Of a stretch of 8,804 nucleotides of DNA, positions 1 to 6,562 are shown in pieces. This stretch comes from Dehalococcoidia bacterium (GTDB taxonomy: Bacteria > Chloroflexota > Dehalococcoidia > GIF9 > UBA5620): NCBI GenBank assembly GCA_016783225.1, contig JADHWZ010000087.1, positions 1 to 8,804 of the forward strand, written 5' to 3'. The first letter of the stretch is position 1. Each line of letters starts with the position of its first letter. A program made the position numbers and the translations under genes. Below the pieces are notes generated by a model. That model did no database searches and was not told the origin of the DNA. It saw nothing but the letters and a program-made list of their open reading frames with translations.

Positions 1-652
1 AATGGCGTACGAGTTCTCGTACCATTTGTTGTCCGGGATCGTTCCCCCGCCTATGGGCTCAGGGCACCTGGCGCTGATACCATATGGAGTCTACAAATGC
101 AAAGACGGGTATGTCGCCATCGGTCCCTCCTGGCCCAGGCTAGCCAAGGTCATAGGGGCAGAATGGATGATCAATGACCCCAGGTTTGAAAGGGGGGACG
201 TTAGGCTGGAACATCGAGAAGAGTTCAACCAAGCTGTCGAAGAGGCTCTGGCGAAGGCGACTGCAGACGACTGGTTGGAGCTGTTCCGAGTTGAAGATGT
301 CATTGCCGGCCCGGTCAATACTGTCGACAAAGTTGTGACTGACCCGCAGGTAGAAGCCCGTAACATGGTATTGAATCTACCCCATCCTCTTGGTGGTGAG
401 GTGAGGCTGGTCGGGAATCCTCTCAAAACAGCAGGCATAGACGAGAGTAAATACACTGCTCCGCCCACGGAGGGGCAACACACCGATGAAATCTTGAAAG
501 GGTTACTCAACTATTCTGACGAGAAGATAAGCCAACTAAGGGATGAGGAGGAAAAGCACAAATTGGAACTGATTGCTCGGCTTACGAAAACCTCTTGGGA
601 AGCGGCTACCCGCATCTTAGAACAAGAGGCTGAGCAGGAAAAGAAGGACTAG
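1..652 (+). CDS. Class III (CaiB/BaiF) CoA-transferase, C-terminal part, 5'-truncated by window edge
   Basis: This is the C-terminal half of a family III CoA-transferase, an enzyme class that moves CoA between carboxylic acids in the cytoplasm. The frame is open from the first bases, so the ATG at 2 is probably internal: family members are about 400 residues and only 216 are present here. Recognisable family features are the PYGVYKCKDGYVAIG segment (about residues 28-41 of the visible part), a helical DPRF/HREEF stretch (59-75), the VIAGPVNTVDKVVTDPQV segment (100-117) and the GQHTDEILKGLLNYSDEKI end motif (158-176). The catalytic Asp expected in the N-terminal half lies outside the window. 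After residue 180, where the family usually ends, about 36 residues of highly charged, helix-prone sequence follow. The acyl substrate cannot be deduced. The family call is firm; the specificity is unknown. Confidence 0.9.
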   Translation, partial: MAYEFSYHLLSGIVPPPMGSGHLALIPYGVYKCKDGYVAIGPSWPRLAKVIGAEWMINDPRFERGDVRLEHREEFNQAVEEALAKATADDWLELFRVEDVIAGPVNTVDKVVTDPQVEARNMVLNLPHPLGGEVRLVGNPLKTAGIDESKYTAPPTEGQHTDEILKGLLNYSDEKISQLRDEEEKHKLELIARLTKTSWEAATRILEQEAEQEKKD

Positions 653-689
653 ATTAGCGAATCTACTTGGGCAACAGTCTATCGGCTAA

Positions 690-1153
690 GTTGCAAAATG
701 GGACAGGATAGAACGAAGCCACACGGAAAGGCAGTCTTCTGCAGTGGCTACGCTTGGTGACAACCGTGAGGACTGGAGATGGGGCGACCTGCACACTGCC
801 ACTTTCGTCAGCAATCCACTCGGGGAAGTGGCATAGGGGCAATTGAGAGCATGGTTAATCGGGGCCCATTCGCCGTCAGTGGCAGCACAGGCACCTTGAA
901 CAACACTTATTGGATTATGCCTGCCGGGTTCGCCGTGGACACTCTGCCCTCCATGCGTATGATCGTAGACCTGGGCGACCTGGCACGAACCATCAGTATG
1001 CATACCACTGGTGAGAGCGGTCATCCCTACAGCCACCATTACGACGATATGATTGACCACTGGCGCAACATCGAATATCATCCGATGCTGTGGACACGGG
1101 AACAAGTTGAAACAGCGACGGTTAACAGGCTGATCTTGCACCCAAGCAAATAA
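690..1153 (+). pseudogene. Penicillin acylase (Ntn amidase) family remnant, C-terminal end only, frameshifted
   Basis: Two adjacent reading frames together spell the end of a penicillin-acylase-family protein. The first (codons in frame with 759) reads GDNREDWRWGDLHTATF and NPLGE, the family's W-R-W-G-x-L-H block, and then meets TAG at 834-836. The second (in frame with 830) continues with IGAIESMVNRGPFAVSGS, LNNTYW, PSMRMIVDLGDLARTISM, GESGHPYSHHYDDMIDHW and YHPMLWTREQV, ending at the TAA at 1151-1153. The switch near 825-840 equals loss of one base. Intact members are roughly 700-800 residues and self-cleave to expose an N-terminal Ser on the beta chain; that Ser and all of the N-terminal two thirds are absent. 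Upstream the frame is stopped at 687-689, and the CoA-transferase ends at 652. An ATG at 779 opens the second frame, but it falls inside the WRWG block and has no ribosome site, so I do not call a separate gene. Intact relatives hydrolyse amides, beta-lactams or acyl-homoserine lactones; here no activity is expected. Confidence 0.85.
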
Positions 1154-1305
1154 CGCCGCAGCAAATAGGCAATCCAAGCCAGGAAGTCTGCCTGTCACCG
1201 GGCATGCCTAACAAGAAATGGAAGGCAGAAGACCCGTGGGTATGGTAATTGCTTCGGCAGGCATGTCGCCCGGCTCTTTGCGAGGAAGTTGAGCATAGGA
1301 TTCCC

Positions 1306-1325
1306 GGCAGGCCAAGTAGCCTGCC
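1306..1325. repeat. Perfect 7-bp inverted repeat (hairpin)
   Basis: GGCAGGC at 1306-1312 and GCCTGCC at 1319-1325 form a perfect 7-bp, GC-rich stem with a 6-base loop (CAAGTA). No T-run follows on the + strand, so a classical rho-independent terminator is not supported. It lies about 150 bp past the amidase remnant. It could be a transcript-end stem or a DNA-binding site; the structure is seen, the function is not. Confidence 0.5.
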
Positions 1326-1706
1326 ACGAAACGGTACCCCCTACATCCTGTATCAATTAGGTCTCTGCTGCCGTGGCTGCCTCGTCAGTTTCCCTCACCT
1401 GCAACGAGTGCCCAACTAGGGAGCATTCAGTTCAGCGTCCCGCGAGGTGATGCCAATACTAAGGCGGGTGTAGGTCTGGAACGGATTGCGAGCCTCACTG
1501 TGCCCCCGTACTGTCTGCCTCAAAGACATTGAAGAGTCCAAACTGGTTCTTCACAGTGGGTATAGACATACCCCAAGCCTGGCGGCAGAAACAAGAGGGC
1601 TTGCGGAGGTTGGGGGTGGTATGTTAAAGTTACCGACATTAGCTTGGCGGCGTTCGATAAGGGCTACGTAGGCGGAGTCCTGGAGCAGGCAGAGCTAACC
1701 AGGTTA

Positions 1707-1745
1707 GGGTCTGCGCAAATCCCGTAGAATGGGATTAGCAGACCC
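1707..1745 (+). promoter_or_regulatory. Two-part hairpin upstream of the TRAP operon (attenuator or operator candidate)
   Basis: GGGTCTGC (1707-1714) pairs perfectly with GCAGACCC (1738-1745). Inside, AATCCC (1718-1723) pairs with GGGATT (1731-1736) around a 7-base loop. This gives 14 base pairs interrupted by one small internal loop. It ends about 105 bases before the likely dctP start. No U-run follows, so it is not an obvious terminator. It could be a leader structure or a protein-binding palindrome. No known riboswitch consensus was recognised. Confidence 0.45.
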
Positions 1746-1837
1746 AAAGAGCATCGTAGCCTCGACCGCAGCTTGACAAGGAGGCGGCATGTTGTGAGAA
1801 GGTTTGAAGTTGGACATTAGGGAATCTGAAGTTTTAT

Positions 1838-1845
1838 GGAGGTGA
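1838..1845 (+). promoter_or_regulatory. Shine-Dalgarno site that fixes the dctP start at GTG 1851
   Basis: GGAGGTGA is a near-perfect anti-16S match lying 5 bases before GTG 1851. It overlaps the in-frame ATG at 1836, so that ATG cannot be the start served by this site. The GTG start also gives a compact signal peptide. Confidence 0.8.
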
Positions 1846-1850
1846 AATCA

Positions 1851-2936
1851 GTGACACAAAAGATATTGTTCTTCTTTCTGGCCCTGACGCTGTTGGCAGT
1901 GCCTTTATTCGGTTCTTGCGCAGCCCCAGCACCGGCTGAGACCATAGAACTGACCTACAGCAATTTCTTCCCGCCTACGCATCTGCATTCCATATTGGCC
2001 CAGCAATTCTGCGCTGAGATAAAGGAGCGCACCGATGGAAGGGTGGAGATAACATACTATCCAGGCGGTTCACTAACCCCGGCGCCTGGGGTCTATGATG
2101 GAGTCGTTGAGGGTATCTCGGATATGGGGATGTCCGTTCTCGCCTACACCATGGGTCGCTTCCCTGCCAGTGAATTGGTTGACTTACCTCACGCTTACCC
2201 CAACGGGTGGGTAGCCACTAAGATGGCCAATGACTATTATGAGGAGTTCAGACCCGCCGAATTTGATGATGTGCACGTGCTCTACTTCCACGCTCACGGC
2301 CCGGGTGTAGTCTTCACAACCAAGAAGCCAGTGCGAAAAATGGAAGACCTTGAGGGACTAGTAATAAGGTCCACAGGCGTAGGAGCCAAGATAATGGAAG
2401 CTCTGGGGGCCGAGGGGTATGGAGCATCCCAGGGAGAGGCCTATGAGCTTATGTCCAAGGGTACAATAGATGGGAGTTTCACCCCTCGCGAAGTACTCAA
2501 GGGATGGAAGCAAGCAGAGGTTGTGGACTATGTTACGGGCTGCTATGACGTGGGCAATACCGCCAACATGTTCGTGGTCATGAATAAGGACAAATGGGAC
2601 AGCATGCCCGATGACATAAAGAAGGTCTTCACTGAAGTCAGTGAAGAGTGGATTGACAAACATGGTAAGGTTTGGACCTACTATGACAAGGTGGGAATAG
2701 ACTACTTCCTGACGTTCGAGGGTAGAGAGCTGATTGAGCTGTCGCCAGAGGAGATGGCAAGGTGGGTTGAGGCTGCCAAGCCTCTGATAGACGGGTACAT
2801 AGAGGCAAAGACGGCCATGGGACTGCCTGCGACCGACTATCAAGACTACCTGATCGAACGGGTAGGGTACTGGGCCGAGCGGTCACCCACGGAAGAATCT
2901 TGCGTCGAATGGGTGGAGAAGGAGCTAGCGCAGTAA
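1851..2936 (+). CDS. dctP: TRAP transporter solute-binding protein (DctP family), predicted lipoprotein
   Basis: This is the extracytoplasmic substrate-binding subunit of a tripartite ATP-independent periplasmic (TRAP) transporter, which captures a carboxylate and hands it to the DctQ/DctM membrane pair. From GTG 1851 it has 361 residues. The first 22 form a signal peptide (MTQK, then a hydrophobic run) ending in LFGSC, a lipobox-like site with Cys23 as the probable lipid anchor, which suits a membrane-tethered binding protein. Family features are the ELTYSNFFPPTH start of the mature domain, YYPGGSL, the MEDLEGLVIRSTG segment whose Arg (about residue 173) is the position that normally salt-bridges the substrate carboxylate, and the ELMSKGTIDGS segment. 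An in-frame ATG at 1836 would add five residues but overlaps the ribosome site. It is the first gene of the dctP-dctQ-dctM-ligase cluster. The substrate is not predictable beyond an organic acid. Confidence 0.93.
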   Translation: MTQKILFFFLALTLLAVPLFGSCAAPAPAETIELTYSNFFPPTHLHSILAQQFCAEIKERTDGRVEITYYPGGSLTPAPGVYDGVVEGISDMGMSVLAYTMGRFPASELVDLPHAYPNGWVATKMANDYYEEFRPAEFDDVHVLYFHAHGPGVVFTTKKPVRKMEDLEGLVIRSTGVGAKIMEALGAEGYGASQGEAYELMSKGTIDGSFTPREVLKGWKQAEVVDYVTGCYDVGNTANMFVVMNKDKWDSMPDDIKKVFTEVSEEWIDKHGKVWTYYDKVGIDYFLTFEGRELIELSPEEMARWVEAAKPLIDGYIEAKTAMGLPATDYQDYLIERVGYWAERSPTEESCVEWVEKELAQ

Positions 2937-2996
2937 AGAGCAACAAGTAGCTCAATGGAGCGAGCCGAGCTTGCAGTGGCCGTTGAAAGAAGAAAA

Positions 2997-3012
2997 CGCT
3001 CAAGCTTGAGCG
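2997..3012. repeat. Perfect 16-bp palindrome between dctP and dctQ
   Basis: CGCTCAAGCTTGAGCG is its own reverse complement. In RNA it would fold into a 6-bp stem with an AGCU loop. It sits in the 100-bp gap between dctP and dctQ, 24 bases before the dctQ start. Such intercistronic stems often protect the upstream message, so that more binding protein than membrane subunit is made; a regulator-binding site is the alternative. Neither function is proven here. Confidence 0.55.
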
Positions 3013-3036
3013 CTCTCAAGAAATGATCTGGTCCTA

Positions 3037-3534
3037 ATGTCGAGCAGCCTAGACAAGTTCGAGAGACTTGTCAATTCTCTGAGCAACTGGCTTAACTGGA
3101 TAGCGGGTGCCGCTCTGGTGGCTATGTTGGCCCTCATTGTGGCCGACATAATCGGGGCGAAGCTGTTCAAGTGGCCCATCCCTGGCGGCATCGAGATGGT
3201 GGGCTTCTTGGCTGTGGTGGTTATTGCCTTCGCCATAGCTGAAACCCAGGTTCTCCGCGGGCACATCGAGGTGGAGTTTCTGGTGATGCGGCTTCCCCAA
3301 ACAGCCCAAAAGGTGATATCTGCTCTGGTTTACGTCTTGGGGATGGCATTGTTTGCTTTGCTCGCCTGGAGAAGCTGCGACTTCGCACACACCCTCCAGG
3401 TGAAGGGAGAAGTCTCCATGACAGAGAGAATACCCTTCTATCCTTTTGTGTACGGGATAGCGTTCTGCTGCATCTCAGTATTCTTGATACTGCTGGGGCA
3501 ATTCCTTAGGGGAGTCACGAAAGCGATGCGATGA
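3037..3534 (+). CDS. dctQ: TRAP transporter small membrane subunit (DctQ family)
   Basis: This 165-residue protein has the size and four-helix plan of a DctQ subunit, the small integral membrane partner that assembles with DctM. Hydrophobic segments lie at about 20-42, 50-70, 92-112 and 130-155. Between helices 2 and 3 is the polar RGHIEVEFLVMRLP stretch, matching the family's conserved H-I-x-V/D region, and the last helix is followed by a short basic tail. The ATG at 3037 has only a weak upstream ribosome site, so expression may be low or depend on the preceding message. Its TGA overlaps the start of dctM by four bases (ATGA), implying translational coupling and matched amounts of the two membrane subunits. 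The call rests on topology, these motifs and its place between dctP and dctM. Confidence 0.9.
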   Translation: MSSSLDKFERLVNSLSNWLNWIAGAALVAMLALIVADIIGAKLFKWPIPGGIEMVGFLAVVVIAFAIAETQVLRGHIEVEFLVMRLPQTAQKVISALVYVLGMALFALLAWRSCDFAHTLQVKGEVSMTERIPFYPFVYGIAFCCISVFLILLGQFLRGVTKAMR

Positions 3535-4835
3535 ATCCAATAACCATCGGCCTCTTGGGTATTGCCGCCCTGCTTGTAGTTTTCCTTCTCCGCATGCCTG
3601 TTGGCTTTGCCATGGCTTTGGTCGGTCTAGTTGGGTTCAGTTGCTTGGTTTCGCCGGAGGCAGGCCTCAGCATTCTCTCCCGGGATGTCTTTCATAGCTT
3701 CTCATCCTATTCTTTGACCGTTATCCCCATGTTTGTGTTCATGGGCTCGATTGCGTTTGCTTCAGGCATGAGCCGGAGGCTCTATGATGCCGGCTATGCG
3801 CTGCTAGGAAAGCTTCGCGGCGGCTTGGCCATGGCCACCGTTGCCGGCTGTGCTGCTTTCGCCGCCATAAGCGGGTCAACCAATGCCACCGCCGCGGCCA
3901 TGGGGAGAGTCTCCTTGCCTGAGATGAAGAGGTACAATTATGCTGACTCACTGGCCACGGGCTCTGTTGCTGCCGCTGGCAGCCTGGGCATACTCATTCC
4001 CCCCAGCACGATTTTCATAATCTATGGAATCATGACCGAGCAGTCCATAGGCAAGCTTTTTGTGGCTGGCGTTTTCCCTGGGCTTATTCTCGCCGCCCTT
4101 TTCATCGTCGTTGTGGCCCTTGTCTGTTGGCGCGATCCCTCTCTTGCCCCGACCGGGGCAGCAACAAACTGGAAGGAGAAGATAGCTGGGCTTACAGGAA
4201 TTAGCGAGATGCTTGTCCTGTTCGGCTTGGTGATAGGAGGGCTATTTCTTGGCTGGTTTAGCCCGACACAAGCGGGTGGTGCTGGGGCTGCTGGTGCTTT
4301 GCTGATTGGGTTGGTGAGGCGACAACTTACCTGGCAGGCATTCCTCGGTGCGGTCAAAGATGCCTTACGGATAACCTGCATGGTAATGATTATTGTCACC
4401 GGGGCTGTGGTCTTTGGCCACTTCATGGCAGTGGCTAAGATTCCTCTCTTGCTGGCCGATTGGGTAGTCCGCCTGCCTTTCCCCCCAATGGCTGCTATGG
4501 GAATCATAATCCTCATCTATCTCCTGGGTGGGTGCTTTATGGATGCTTTGGCCCTCATTACTCTGACCATACCTATCTTCTATCCGGCGGTCCTGGCGCT
4601 AGGGTTCGATCCGATATGGTTCGGTGTGATAATTGTCCTGGTGACCGAGATAGGCGTCATTACACCACCGGTAGGGGTAAACGTGTACGTAATCAAGGGG
4701 ATTGCTGAAGATGTTCCCCTGGAGACTATTTTCAAGGGGATATTGCCTTTCCTCGGAGCGCTGATCATCGCCGTCGGTATACTGATGGCTTTCCCCGAGA
4801 TCGCGACCTTCTTGCCCAGTCTGACCACGTACTGA
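3531..4835 (+). CDS. dctM: TRAP transporter large permease subunit (DctM family)
   Basis: This is the transport channel of the TRAP system, a 434-residue inner-membrane protein of the ion-transporter superfamily that drives uptake with a cation gradient, normally Na+. It is strongly hydrophobic throughout, consistent with about 12 membrane segments plus re-entrant loops. Typical DctM blocks are SGSTNATAAAMG (114-125), GILIPPSTIFIIYGIMTEQS (153-172), SPTQAGGAGAAGAL (244-257), GCFMDALALITLTIPIF (334-350) and TEIGVITPPVGVNVYVIKG (372-390). The length is normal for the family. It starts inside the dctQ stop (ATGA) and has no close Shine-Dalgarno site of its own, so it is probably coupled to dctQ. 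The ligase gene follows after 29 bp, which suggests a shared transcript. Confidence 0.96.
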   Translation: MNPITIGLLGIAALLVVFLLRMPVGFAMALVGLVGFSCLVSPEAGLSILSRDVFHSFSSYSLTVIPMFVFMGSIAFASGMSRRLYDAGYALLGKLRGGLAMATVAGCAAFAAISGSTNATAAAMGRVSLPEMKRYNYADSLATGSVAAAGSLGILIPPSTIFIIYGIMTEQSIGKLFVAGVFPGLILAALFIVVVALVCWRDPSLAPTGAATNWKEKIAGLTGISEMLVLFGLVIGGLFLGWFSPTQAGGAGAAGALLIGLVRRQLTWQAFLGAVKDALRITCMVMIIVTGAVVFGHFMAVAKIPLLLADWVVRLPFPPMAAMGIIILIYLLGGCFMDALALITLTIPIFYPAVLALGFDPIWFGVIIVLVTEIGVITPPVGVNVYVIKGIAEDVPLETIFKGILPFLGALIIAVGILMAFPEIATFLPSLTTY

Positions 4836-4864
4836 GGCTGCCGACCCGGTAATTCATTCAGGAA

Positions 4865-6430
4865 ATGAGCGGAGAGATGACTACAATATCAGAACTGCTG
4901 GCCCGAAACGCGAGAACGCATCCTCGTGATACAGCACTTATCGAACTGAAGCCCAGCAAAAAAATCAGAAAACAAATCACCTGGAAAGAGCTTGATGAAA
5001 GGGCAAACGCGGTAGCCAACGCCCTTATGGACATGGGGATCAGGAAAGATGACAAGGTCATACACTGGATGATGAACTCCATTAGCTGGCTTGAGGCCTA
5101 CTTTGGCATAATCAGAACCGGGGCATGGGCAGTTCCCCTCAATTTCAGATTCGCCAGCAGAGACCTGAAATACTGCGCTGACATAGCTGAGGCCAAGGCG
5201 ATGATTCTGGGAGAGGAGTTCACAGAAAGGGTAGAAGCTATCCGTTCCCAGCTACCCACGATACAACACTATGTCTTCGTTGGCCAAAACCCGCCTCTGA
5301 ATATGGGTAGTCTTGAGGACATGATAGATAAGTCGTCCTCCAGCCCAGCCGACGTCCAGCTAGGAGATGAGGATGAATGTGGGCTCTACTTCACCTCAGG
5401 CACCACTGGAGCACCGAAGCCGATACTGCTCAGTCACAAGAATATGGCATGTGCTGCTGTAGTCGAGCAGTCCCATCACCACCAAACGTTTGAAGATAAC
5501 TTCGTTTTGCTTCCACCCCTATATCATGCCGGCGCCAAAATGCACTGGTTTGGTAGCCTACTCGTGGGCGGGAAAGCCACTCTCCTAACGGAAATCAACC
5601 CGCGCTGCATATTCGAAGCCATTCACCAAGAGAGAGGAACAGTCGTATGGCTTCTGGTGCCGTGGGTTCATGATGTCTTGATGGCAATGGACAGGGGAGA
5701 GTTGAAAAAGGAGGACTACGACCTGAGCTGTTGGCGGCTCATGCACATAGGAGCGCAGCCTGTACCTCCCAAACTGGTTCAGCGTTGGAAGGAATACTTC
5801 CCGAATATGCAGTACGATACAAACTACGGATTAACTGAGGCGGCGGGGCCTGGATGCGTTCATTTGGGTATAGAGAACGAGAGAAAGGTGGGAGCCATAG
5901 GAAAGGCGGGCCATAGCTGGGAGGTTCGCATTGTCAATGATAACGGTCAAGATGTGGCCCAGGGGGAAGTGGGCGAGCTGGTCGTCAAGGGTTGCGGCGT
6001 CATGAAAGAGTACTACAAGAACCCGGAAAAGACCGCAGAGACGCTAAAAGATGGTTGGCTATATACTGGTGATATGGCTCGGGTGGATGGCGAGGGGTTC
6101 ATTTACCTCGTCGACAGGAAGAAAGACGTAGTCATCACTGGAGGTGAGAACATCTACCCTGTCGAGGTGGAAGAGGTTTTACATGAGCATGGCAAGATCT
6201 ATGACGTAGCCGTGATCGGAATTCCAGATGAGAGGCTAGGCGAGATAGCTGCAGCTGTAATCGACCCCAAACCTGGTGAGACTCTGACCGAGGCAGACAT
6301 AAATGCATTCTGCCAAGAGAACCTCGCTCGACACAATAGACCCAGACGTATCATATTCGACAAGGTGCCACGCAATCCGACCGGCAAGATAGAGAAACCC
6401 AAACTCAGACAGAAGTACTGTGGTCAATGA
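4865..6430 (+). CDS. AMP-forming acyl-CoA synthetase / CoA ligase (ANL superfamily)
   Basis: This enzyme should activate a carboxylic acid to its acyl-CoA through an acyl-adenylate, using ATP and CoA, in the cytoplasm. All core ANL motifs are present: the phosphate-binding loop YFTSGTTGAPK (175-185), YGLTEAAG (321-328), WLYTGD (398-403), the hinge and CoA-side motif DRKKDVVITGGENIYPVEVE (417-436), and PRNPTGKIEK (502-511) with the likely catalytic Lys508. At 521 residues it has standard length and looks complete. It belongs to the broad medium/long-chain or aromatic acid ligase group; the motifs do not settle the substrate. ATG 4865 is used here, but ATG 4877 (four codons later) is equally possible, as neither has a well-spaced ribosome site. 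Lying 29 bp behind dctM, it is the natural candidate for activating the imported acid; this link is inferred from position. Confidence 0.94.
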   Translation: MSGEMTTISELLARNARTHPRDTALIELKPSKKIRKQITWKELDERANAVANALMDMGIRKDDKVIHWMMNSISWLEAYFGIIRTGAWAVPLNFRFASRDLKYCADIAEAKAMILGEEFTERVEAIRSQLPTIQHYVFVGQNPPLNMGSLEDMIDKSSSSPADVQLGDEDECGLYFTSGTTGAPKPILLSHKNMACAAVVEQSHHHQTFEDNFVLLPPLYHAGAKMHWFGSLLVGGKATLLTEINPRCIFEAIHQERGTVVWLLVPWVHDVLMAMDRGELKKEDYDLSCWRLMHIGAQPVPPKLVQRWKEYFPNMQYDTNYGLTEAAGPGCVHLGIENERKVGAIGKAGHSWEVRIVNDNGQDVAQGEVGELVVKGCGVMKEYYKNPEKTAETLKDGWLYTGDMARVDGEGFIYLVDRKKDVVITGGENIYPVEVEEVLHEHGKIYDVAVIGIPDERLGEIAAAVIDPKPGETLTEADINAFCQENLARHNRPRRIIFDKVPRNPTGKIEKPKLRQKYCGQ

Positions 6431-6440
6431 CTTGAATGGG

Positions 6441-6461
6441 GCCTCAGTGGAAAGCCACGGC
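6441..6461 (+). terminator. Weak hairpin behind the ligase gene
   Basis: GCC (6441-6443) and GTGG (6447-6450) pair with CCAC (6455-6458) and GGC (6459-6461), with an AAAG loop and a 3-base bulge. It starts 10 bases after the ligase stop. There is no U-run, so termination is only a guess from its position; it may be partial or unrelated. Confidence 0.2.
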
Positions 6462-6501
6462 ATAGTTGATACTTGGCGAACCGTGACCACTCCAGGCAAC
6501 G

Positions 6502-6531
6502 TTGACCGCACAGGCTGCAGCTTCATATCAA
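6502..6531 (+). promoter_or_regulatory. Possible sigma70-type promoter for the MFS gene
   Basis: TTGACC (6502-6507) and TATCAA (6526-6531) are separated by 18 bases and lie about 30 bases before the GTG start at 6563. Match to consensus is 5/6 and 4/6. The 132-bp gap after the ligase gives room for a separate promoter. This is a pattern match only. Confidence 0.25.
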
Positions 6532-6551
6532 GTGGAGCACTTCAACCTCAT

Positions 6552-6557
6552 GAGGGG
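6552..6557 (+). promoter_or_regulatory. Shine-Dalgarno site for the MFS gene (GTG start)
   Basis: GAGGGG lies 5 bases before GTG 6563 and supports that non-ATG start. The protein then begins MKGVFYGWWIV, the usual short N-terminus ahead of the first helix in this transporter group. Confidence 0.65.
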
Positions 6558-6562
6558 CTGCG

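Larger units (their letters stand above)
1154..1835. other. Gene-poor stretch of about 680 bp
   Basis: No convincing gene is seen on either strand. Short open stretches exist (for example 1321-1519 and 1566-1727 on +), but they lack a good start and Shine-Dalgarno site and match no family I recognise. The stretch contains two clear inverted repeats (1306-1325 and 1707-1745), and its last part must hold the leader and probably the promoter of the TRAP operon. Following a decayed amidase, it may be largely degenerated coding sequence; that is inference. Confidence 0.6.

Noticed and set aside
779..1153. A separate 124-codon gene starting at ATG 779
   Set aside because: The ATG falls inside the WRWG motif encoded in the neighbouring frame, there is no ribosome site, and the first 17 or so codons are out of frame with the family. 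It is the second part of a frameshifted relic.
686..1198. 170-codon open frame on the - strand opposite the amidase remnant
   Set aside because: The + strand shows clear family motifs over the same bases; the - strand protein has no recognisable domain and odd composition.
1486..1671. 61-codon open frame with a TTG start
   Set aside because: No Shine-Dalgarno site, no recognisable motif and Arg-rich composition typical of random frames in GC-rich DNA.
1154..1835. RNA gene or riboswitch in the gene-poor stretch
   Set aside because: The hairpins there do not match any tRNA, cobalamin, TPP or other riboswitch consensus I could recognise by eye; left as unassigned stems.
2358..2843. 161-codon - strand frame inside dctP
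   Set aside because: It is antisense to a well-supported TRAP binding protein and has no family features.
4022..4516. 164-codon - strand frame inside dctM
   Set aside because: It is a shadow of the DctM reading frame; its Pro/Thr/Ala/Arg-rich composition mirrors hydrophobic codons on the other strand.
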